Below are positions 39,942 through 49,600 of a stretch of DNA of 64,000 nucleotides, in pieces (within the stretch, counting starts at the first letter, position 1; the number at the start of each line of letters is the position of its first letter). A program made the position numbers and the translations under genes. The stretch is from Pseudomonas synxantha BG33R (lineage in GTDB: Bacteria > Pseudomonadota > Gammaproteobacteria > Pseudomonadales > Pseudomonadaceae), in NCBI RefSeq assembly GCF_000263715.2, contig NZ_CM001514.1, forward strand, positions 4,901,674 to 4,965,673, written 5' to 3'. The notes beneath the pieces were generated by a model. The model was not told where the DNA came from. It ran no database searches and saw nothing but the letters and a program-made list of their open reading frames with translations.

Positions 39942-40400
39942 GCTTGACTAAGCTCAAGCTTGCCAAGCAAAAAAACTCAATTATTAAAGAGCAATAATAC
40001 GCCAAGGAAAACAACGGGCCAGGCTCCTTAAAAACCCTCATGCGTACATGCCCTGCTCTCTGACCCCGGTGGGATTTCAATACCTAGCCATTGCGGTATT
40101 TCAATGTTGCCTTCCACTATTTATAAGGCGTCGGCTTCCACGCTGCGGACATTTCGAGGCTGTATTACACGGCCTATACACTCGCTGTCTAAGCTTCGCA
40201 GTGCCGGTTACCCGAGCGCCACACAAGACTCGCTTCCGGTAGATGGCTGGTCCTTGCCGGACGGGGTTAGTACCCGCTCGGTTTCTTACGCCATTTCATG
40301 ACAGCTTGCGCCGTCAATTCCAGGCGACCACGCTTTGTCTGGCGCACATAAATCCGTCCCCTTTTCCTTTCATCCCATTTCCCCACCGATAGCACAAATA
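39942..40400. other. Unassigned spacer between small DUF gene and cdiI
   Basis: No protein gene supported. Small frames at 40048-40242 and 40104-40301 have rare composition and no ribosome site. The block 40040-40370 has a non-random look (ATTGCGGTATTTCAATG, CGCTTCCGG, CCTTGCCGGACGGGG). It ends with AAATCCGTCCCCTTTTCC, resembling an IS-type end. It may be the distal part of the inserted unit that carries the DUF gene. Confidence 0.4.
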
Positions 40401-40655
40401 CTAGTGCCTTTTTTTGTCTTTACGACTTTTCAGCCATGACAACACCCAAATACCCGCACCTACTGGAACCCCGCAGTAAGCAGCGACTTTCAGAGAGGCA
40501 TTGATAACGCCAGCCTCAAGCGCCCAATGACCCAGCTTGAAATATGCAATCGTCGCCACAAGTAAATTACCGACAATACCCACCATAAAAAAAACCAGAA
40601 AAAAATACACAACTAGCGTACCCAATAGGTACCAACCTACCGTTTTTGGCTTCAT
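40401..40655 (-). CDS. cdiI: CDI immunity protein, membrane type
   Basis: 84 residues with two hydrophobic segments (about 8-36, YLLGTLVVYFFLVFFMVGIV, and about 54-72, AAYCGVPVGAGIWVLSW) and a basic tail LKSRKDKKRH. Its ATG overlaps the cdiA stop (ATGA). A membrane immunity protein implies that the paired toxin acts at the inner membrane, which agrees with the hydrophobic, Gly-rich toxin tail. Named cdiI by position. Confidence 0.8.
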   Translation of the reverse strand: MKPKTVGWYLLGTLVVYFFLVFFMVGIVGNLLVATIAYFKLGHWALEAGVINASLKVAAYCGVPVGAGIWVLSWLKSRKDKKRH

Positions 40656-43600
40656 TTATTACTTCCCATATTAGATACACCACCGCTGACAATTTCAGAC
40701 AATACAGAACCTGTCGCAGCTCCTGAGGTTTCGCTCGCAGTATTTCCTATTAATGGTTTCAACTGCCCTGTGATCACATTTCCGGATTTATAACCTATTG
40801 CAGTACCTAGCACAGAGCCCAGCAACGAATACTTCGCATCCTCGCCCTTGATTACACTGCCCAAATAAGCGCCGCTCAATCCGTATCCTTGAGTCAGCCA
40901 GAACCCCTTCCCTTGCGTTAATCCTCCAACCGTCGCGGCGATGGATACATCGGTGTAGTTAACGTCCTTACCCGTCGATAGCTGATAGCCGAAATTTGCA
41001 CCGCCGGAAATCAAGGCACCCGCTACCAGCCCTCCTATCCCTACAGCAGGTGCTTCAACTGCCGCCAGGGGCAGACCAACACCGATTGACCATGCTTGTA
41101 CAAGTCCATTGGCAGGCATTGGCCCATCAAAACCATCGCCCCGCAGGTGCGAACTCATTGCAGCGGTAGCCTGGTCTGGCGTTCCACCCTCTTTAAGCAC
41201 TTTTTCACCTGCACTCACAGCCCCCGCAATGGCGGGCCCACCAATATGAAACTCATCATTATATTTTTTTGCGTTTCCGGCTACCCAGCTAGCGGTTGCA
41301 GGATCACCGTTGACTAGAGCACCCGCCAAAACGCCGACGAGTTGAGCGGTGCCTACCCGGAACTGGGTATCCGTGGCAAACCGGGAGTCCAGGTAGTTAC
41401 CCAGTTTTTCCGTTGCCAAAGCTGTCAATCCTTCTGAGGCGGCGCCGGCTAAAGCCCCGGTCTTGAAGTCTCCACCTTTAGCGCTTGATAACGCTCCTCC
41501 CAATACAGCATGCATCAAGACTTTTTGTGCCGACCCTGGGGTTATTTTCAGGTACTCAGCCAAATCGCCCACCTGCTTGTTGCCAAAGGCTGCCGTCAGG
41601 TCCAGCCCTTCGGAAACTGCGGCTGCGCCAAGATTGTCCTTCAAGCTACCGCCGTTAATCGCCGTATTGATGCTGCCGGCTACCAAAGCGTGGGTAGTGC
41701 TGCGCAGCACATTGTCACTGACCGTGTTCCAGTCCAGCATGCTCTTGCTATAACCAGGGTTATTGACCCCGTCCGCGTTAAGAATCAACGCCCCGTCGGT
41801 ATTCCAACCACCGACAGCGGTGTCTATTCCGGCCAGGACTCCGCTAGTGACCACTTGCGTCGCGTAACCCTTGATCGCATCTTTACTGGTGGCCGCTTTC
41901 AGTCCCGCACCAATATCACCGCCGCCATTGATTGTCCCAACCGCAAAGTTGCTAGCCATAGCCCCCGCGAGGGGCCCCAGGTAGATGCTGGCGACAATCG
42001 AAATAATCAGCGCGGGTGCGGCACCTAATCCCGATTGCTTATAGTCCCAGCTGTCGTGGATCTCCTTGACCATTCGCCAATCAACTTGCCCATTGGCTTC
42101 AGCTACTTTGATCCAGGCAAGCTGAGGCTCGGCTTGAACCATTGCATCAATCGTCTGGCTGACAGTTTTTTGGTCAATCTGCTTGAGGTCTATATTGATC
42201 TTACCGGCGGCGCGAATAGCGAGTTGCCCCTGCCCCACCATCAAGGTCTGACGTAATGTCTCGTCAGTACTGCCTTCACCTTTGGCACTGTTCCACGCCA
42301 TATCGCTCTTACTCTTTTCGTGACTTTCCTGCCGCGAGTCTTTAACCGCCTCAAATGTCACCGAGCCACCGCTGACAATCGCAATGTCCCCCCCACTCTG
42401 GAGCTTTGCCGCTTGAAACAGCTGATTACTGCCACTTTCGAGCATCATGCTCGAACCGGCTTTGATCTCGCTGCCCACATGGGTGACCTGGGTCACCTCA
42501 TCACGCTGAGTTTTCTTGCTACCCCAACTGCCCTTTTTATTCATGTCATACAACGAGTAATGACTGTCTTGCGCGGCCAACAGCTTCAGCTCCTCACCCG
42601 CCTGAATATAGGCTTCGTTGCCGGCGCTGATTTTGCTGGCAACCAGGGTCAGGTCGGTACCTGCAATAGCCACCAAGTTACCGCCAGCGTTTAGCTGAGC
42701 GGTTTGCTGGGTCACGTTGTCCAGTTGGGTCGTGGTTTTAGTATTGCCTTTTTTGCCTTTCGAATACTCGTGTTGCTCATTGGCCGCAGAAATAAGCGAC
42801 ACGTTTTCACCCGCTTCAACGCTCAGGTTCTTGGCAGCACTAACGGTGCTGGCAATAACCGCAATATCGCGCCGGGCCTCAATGGCCATGTGGCCGCCAA
42901 CCTCCACCGTCGACGCATGTTGCATTGTGGTTTGCTCGGTGCCGCTGATGCGGCGGCGTTGGTAGGCGTAGTCGTCCTGTTCGGTCTGGCTGGCGATCAC
43001 CACGTCACGCCCTGCGGTCACGCTGGCGTTGCCACCGGCCTTGAGGTTGCTGCCGAGGTTGAGCACGTCCCGGCCCGCGTTCAGCTTGAGCGTGTCGGTG
43101 GCTTCAAAGCGGGAGGCTTCGCTGGCCACGTCGTTGCGCAGTTGGTAGCCCTGGCCTTCCTGTTTGAAGGTGGTGACGGTGCGTTCGTTGATGATGTCGC
43201 CGGTCACCGCGGTGGCGCTGATGTCGCGGCCATTGATGATGCCGCCACGGCTGTTGCGGATCGAGTCGGTGGCGAGCATTTCCAGGCGGTTGCCGGCTTG
43301 CATCAGGCCGCTGTTGTCGATGTTGCCGGCGACCATGTTCAGGTTGTTGGTGGCACGCAGGGTGCCGCTGTTGTGCAGGTCGCCGCCGGTGATCAGGCTC
43401 ACGTCCTGGCCCTGGATCAGCGCGCCGTTGGGGGCCAGGCGGTTGTTGGCCTGGGCCAGGTAGAGCACCGGGGTCAGGACTTTCTGGCCGTTGACCTCGG
43501 CTTCTTCCATCCACACGATGTCGTGGGTCAGCGCCGCGACTTGTTCAGCGGTCAGCGATACGCCGAGCTGCAGGTTGAGCGAATCCTTGTACGAGATGGC

Positions 43601-46600
43601 GTTGTCCATCAGGTAGCGGAACAGTTGGTCATCGCTGGCGAGGCCGTTGATGTAGCGTTGGCCAGTGCGGGCCACCACGGCTTCGCGGATCAGGCGCTGC
43701 TCGTACAGACCGTCGCCCAGGCGCTTCCAGCTGGCGTCGGGGTTGTAGCCGAGTTTGCCCAGCAGGTAGTCGGAGCTCATGAACTGCTTGAGGTCGGTGA
43801 GCGCCGGGTTGGTTTCGATCAGGTATTTGTGGCTGTTATCTACCGGAGTAATGTCCGGCAGGCCTTGCACGCGGGTGATCGAGGGGGAGCGATTGTCCAG
43901 AGCCAGCGGGCCCTGGCCGTTGACTGCACCGCTGACGGGCTGGCCGTCGAGGTTGAAACCGCGTTCTTGCACGGCGGTGTAGTCGAGGGTTTTTTCGCGG
44001 TCGGCGGCGGTGATGACTCGCCCGTTGACGCTGAAGTCACCCGTGGCGGTGTCCGCTTTACTCGCTGCGCCGCCTTTCGCTGCCTGGCCGCTGAGGCGGA
44101 ACAAGCCGTTCTGGCTGGTCGGCAAACTGAAGCCGGGTAAGGTCACCGGGTTGACTTGGCGTTGGGCCAAGTCTGGCGGCAGTTGCGCGGTGATCGCCGG
44201 CTTGACGGTGGAGGCAAATACATCCGAGTTGGTGTTGCGGTTGGCCGCCGGGGTGTCGATGTTGGTAGCGTTCGGGCGGATGACGCTGTTGTTGATTTCT
44301 TTGGTTGCGTTAACGGTGACCGATCCGGCTGCCTGGATCACCGCTTGGGCGATCACGCTGCCAGAGGTGGGCACGGTGTAGTCGATAGGTGATGTGAAGT
44401 AGGTATCCGAGAACCTCGTCTTCTCAATGAACTGGTCGAACGTGTACTGACCCGGCTTATAGTCACTTGAGCTGGGATCGTTGCTACGGTTGAACTGTTC
44501 GACTTCGCTCATCAGCAATGAGTAAGCCGAACGGTTACGCGTGTAGTAGGCGTAACCGAAATTACGCTGCTCACCGCCGGCAGCGCCGGTGTTGTTCAGC
44601 ACGTCGGTGTTGATCAGGATGTTTTTAGCGGCCGATACCGAGCTATAGAGGTTATCGAACGTCTGGCTGCCTACCGTGAGATCACCACCGGCATTGATGA
44701 ACGCGGAGGCGGAGCTGCCTTTGATGACGTCCTCATAGGTTTCGACGCCGCTGAAACTCAGTTCGCAGCCTTTACCTTTGCAGTAATCGTTGCCGTAAAC
44801 ACCGATGCTCCCGGAAACCAGGCTTTTCTCCGTGGTGAACTGGTCGCGGCGGTTGCTCAGGGTATCCGCCAGCAAGCGCATGTTGCCGTCGCTTTCCAAG
44901 GTACCGGAGACGTTTTCAATCAGTGCACTGCGCCCATTGGCATCATCGCGTGCGATGTCGAGGCCACCCAGGCTGTAGACATCACCAAAACGGTTGCTGA
45001 AGTCGTTGACGCGCAAGGTCATGTCCTTGCCGCTGAACAACAGGCCTTTTTCATTGAGCAGATGCGTGGCGTTAAGGCGGACATTCTCGGAGCCGCCCAG
45101 GGTGCCGTAGTTGTTCAGGGCGCCAGCGTTGACCGTCAGGTCGCCTACCGAGGTCACGCGACCACGATTGGTCAGGACGTTGGTGCTCGTGACCTGGGTG
45201 ATTGCACCACCACCAATACGAGCATTTTCACCCAGGTCCATGTTGGCGGCGGCGAGGGTCATGTCGCCCAGGCTGCTGACCCGGCCGTTACCGCTGTAGC
45301 CGCCGGTCAGGGTTAGCTTGAGGTTGCCGTTACTGGCCAGCAGGCCGTCGTTGGTCCAGGTGTCGCCGGTGCCGGTGAGGCTTTGTGCGCCGAGCAATTG
45401 GCCGCTGGCGGTCTGGGTGAATTGGCCAATGTCTAAGTTCAGGCGCCCGGCCTGGATCACACTGCTGTTGGTCCAGCTTGCTGCCTTGATATCCAGTTGG
45501 CCGTTGGTGACGAAGCTGCCACCGGCACGGGTGACTTGGTCGGACGTCAGGTCAAACGTGCCAGTGCCGGTATGCACGATGCGCCCACCGTTGTTATCCA
45601 GGCTGGCCGCTTGCAGGTTGAGGGTTTCGTTGGCGCTTTCCAGCGCGCCGAAGCGGTTATCGAACAGGCCCGTGGTACGAATATCGGTGGTGCCAACCCG
45701 GCCCATGGCGCGCAGGTTGCCGCTGACGTTGTTGATGGTTTGCGCGGCGAGGCGCAGGGTGTCGTCGCTTTCAATCAGGCCATAGCTGTTGCTCAGCGTG
45801 CCCGTCAGGCCGAAATCAATTGCGCGGGCGCCGACCTTGCCACCATTACCGACCTCAGTGCCCTGGTTATCGAAGTTCGCGGCCGTGACTTTGAGCAAGG
45901 TGTCGGCATACACACCGCCGCCCTGGTTATTCAAGGTGCTGGTGACGATGCGGTTTTCACCGCCCAGCGCCGACAGATGACCAAGCTGGTTGAGCAACCC
46001 GTCCCTGGCTGTGATATCCACCGATTGCGCCTGGGTGATGCCGCTGCCGTTATTGAACAGGCCGGTGACCAGTTTGATCCAACCCGTGCTGCTGTTGAGG
46101 ATGCCGCCTGCGGTATTGGTTACGCTGGCCGCTTCCAGGTCCAGGTTGCCACTGAGGCTGTCGACCCGACCGCCCTGGTTGTTCAGGGCGCCACTGAGGC
46201 GCAAGCGGTTTTCGGTCTGGCTTTGCAGCGTGCCCTTTTGGTTGTTGAGCGCTTGAGCGGCAAGATCCAGCTTGCCCTTTTGGCTGTAAATCAAGCCGTC
46301 TTGCTGGTTGTGGATGTCACCGGCCAACAGCTTGATCAGCAGGTCTTTCTGGCTGGCGAGCGTGCCTTTGCCGCTGTTATCCAGGTCGCCGTTGGCAAGG
46401 GTCAGGTCGAGTCGATCCTGGCTGACCAGTTGGCCGCCTCGGTTGTCCAGGCTGGCAGCGTTCAGCAACAGTGCTGCGCCACTGGCCAGGCGGGCGTTGT
46501 TGGCGTTGATCAACGCACCACTGAGGGTGCCTTCCAGGGTGCCCTGGCTGATCAGTTGCCCGCCGCTGTTGTCCAGGCTTTGACCGATCATGGAGATATT

Positions 46601-49600
46601 GGCCGCGCTGATCTGGCCGCCACGGTTGAGGATTTCACTCTGGGCGTTGTTGAAGTCCAGCTGTTGACCGGCGGAAATCAAGCCGTTGTTGCCGTTGTCC
46701 AGGCGACCGGCAACGGTGAGGCCAACATCGGCCTGGCCGGAGATGATCCCCTGATCATTGTTCAGGCTGCCCGCGATGAGCGTTTGTTTGCCCAGGCTGA
46801 CCAGGGCACCCGCCGCGTGGTTATCCAATACACCGGTGAGGTCGGTGTGCAACGTGCCACTCTTGCTCGACAACGTGCCCTCGGCGCTGTTGTCGAGGCT
46901 ATTGCCGACCACCGTCAGACCGTTCCATCCGGAGATCAAGCCCTTGTTGGCGTTGAACACTGTATCCGCTTCAAGACGCAATTGATCAGCGCTGAGGATG
47001 ACCCCACGATCACCGTTATCGATGCGTTTGGCAGCTACGGTGAACGCCGTCTGACTGGAGATTTCGCCTTGTTCGCGGTTGGTCAGGTTGGCCAGGCGCG
47101 CGAAGGTCAACGGGCCTTTGGCACTGATCAAGCCTGCGCTGTTATCGAGATTGCCGCCTTGCAGGTCGAGGGTTACGGCGCGTTCGCCGATCAAGCGGCC
47201 CTGACGCTGGATCAGCTGTTGGACGATGAGCTTCAAGTCGCCCTTGGCTGAGATTTCGCCATCCAGGCTTGAGTCGACTGTTTGCCCGGTCAGGGTCAGG
47301 TCCGCCTGGCTGTTGATCAACCCGGCAGTGTTATCGAGGTTGGCAGTGATCAGGTTCAGCGCCTGTTGACTGCCGATCACACCCGCGCGGTTATCCACAT
47401 TGGCGGCAGTGACGGTCTGGCTACCGTCGCTGACGATGCGACCGCCCTGGTGATTGTCCAGCGCGCCGGTGTTGAGCGTCTGTAGCGTGCCGGCCGAGAG
47501 GCTGCCCTTGTCGCTGTTGTTCAAGGAGCCTGAGGTGGTAGTCAAAACCGTAGCGGCGGATATCTGCCCCTGGTTATGGTTATCCAGCGCGCCGGTGACC
47601 TTCAGGTCCAGCGCACCACGGCTGGCGAGCGCGCCACGGGCCTGGTTGTCCAGGCTGTCGGCTGCCACTTGCAGAACGCTCTTGGCGGACAGTACACCTT
47701 CCACGCTGTTATCCAGCGCCTTGGCGATACGTACCTGCAGGCTGTCGCCACTGATGACTTTGCCGCCGCGGTTATTCAGCGCATCGGCCATCAACAGGAA
47801 TGACTGGCTGCTGGAGATTTCACCGCCCTGACTGTTGTCGACGTTGCCCAGGTTGTTCAGCAGCAGTTGGCCCGGTGTCGCGATCAGGCCGTGGTCGCGG
47901 TTGATCAGTTGCCCATGGTTCAAGTCCAGTTCGATGTTGGTGTTGCTGACCAGCTCACCACGGTCATGCTGATCCAGCCCACTCAGGGTTGCCTTGACCG
48001 TTGACTTGGCGAAGATCGACCCTTGCTGGCTGTTGTCCAGTTGCCCTGCGTTGAGGGTAATACCAGCGTCACTGCTGATACTGCCGCGCTGGCTGTTATT
48101 CAGGCCGGCACTGCGTACATCAACCTGCTGCTTGGCGCTGATCACACCGCCCTGGCTGTTGTTGAGCGCAGCGCTGACCAGCGTGGCTGTGCCATCGGCG
48201 AGTAGTTTGCCTGCCTGGTTGTTCAACTGGCCCTGAGTGGTGATCGACAACGCATTGGCTGCGGACAAAATGCCGCCCAGGCTGTTGTCCAGCGTACCGG
48301 CCTGGACGGTTAACGCGCCCTCGCTGAGTAGCGTGCCCTGCCCTTGGTTAAGCAGGTCGCCGGTCAGGGTGATGTCCAGGTCTTTTTGGCTGGTGACACG
48401 GCCACCCTGGCTGTTGTCCAGTTGCGCGCCGTTCAACACAAGGCTCTCACGCCCCGCCAGCAAGCCTTTGCTCTGGTTGAGCAGGCGTTGGACCGTGAGC
48501 GTCAGGCCGCTGTCGCCGATGACCTTGCCGGTGGTGTTGTTCAGTTGATCAGCGATCACCAGCACCTTTGCCTGGCTGGATATCTCGCCTTGCTGGTTAA
48601 GGATGGTCTGGCTGCGCAGGTCCACGCCGTGGGTGGCAGCGATAAGGCCGCCGTTGCGGTTATCCAGGGACGTGCCGGTCAGGTTCAGCGCACCGTCGCT
48701 GACGAGTTCGCCCGCTTGTTGATTGAGCACACCGACCGTTGCCTGCAAGTCGCCCTTGGCGCTGATGCGACCGGCGCCGTTTTCGAGCTGGTTGGCGTTG
48801 AGGGTCAGCGCACCATCGCTGCCCAACTTGCCGCCGTTGCTGTTGTTCAACTGATTCAGTTGCACGTGCGCTGCGGCCTTGGTGCTGATCACGCCGGCCA
48901 GGCTGTTATCCAGATCGCCGCCGGTGAGGGTCAGCGCGCCGTCGGCAATGACCAGGCCACCCTGGTTGATCAGGCTGTCGCCGTGCAGCGCCAGGGTAGT
49001 TTTGCTGGACACCAGGCCGCCCCGGCTGTTGTTCAACTGCCCTGCGGCTATTTGTTGAGCCCCCTGGCTGACGAGGTTGCCTTCATTACGATTGTCCAGC
49101 AGCCCGGCGACCGTCAGGTTCATCACGCCCTGGCTGGCAACGGAACCTTTGTCGCGGTTATCCAGGCTGGCAGACTGTACCGTCAGGCTGGTGGCGGAGA
49201 AAATCCCCAGACGGTTATCGATGGCACCGCTGGCGGTCACGTTGAGGTTGCTGCCCAGCAATTTGCCCGAACGGTTGTCCAGGGTCGTGGCGATCACGGT
49301 AGTCTGATCGGCAGAGACTTCACCCGCCTGGTTGCTCAATTGCCCGGCGGTTACACGGGCCTGCGCCTGGCTGGCGACCAGGCCGTTATCGTTAGTCAGT
49401 TGGCCGGCGTTGAGCGCCAGGTTCTTGAGGCCGATCACGCGACCGCTCTGGTTATCCAGTGCAGCGGTTACCGTAACGTCGGTGCTGTTTTCACTGTGCA
49501 GCAGACCGTTGGTGCGGTTATCCAGGCCGGTGGCCGTGACCTTGAGCGAGTCCTTCCCCAATACACGACCGCCACGGTTGTCGAGTTGGCCGGCGTTAAC

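Noticed and set aside
40104..40301. A 65-codon + strand frame before cdiI
   Set aside because: No ribosome site; overlaps another equally poor frame; likely part of a non-coding repeat.
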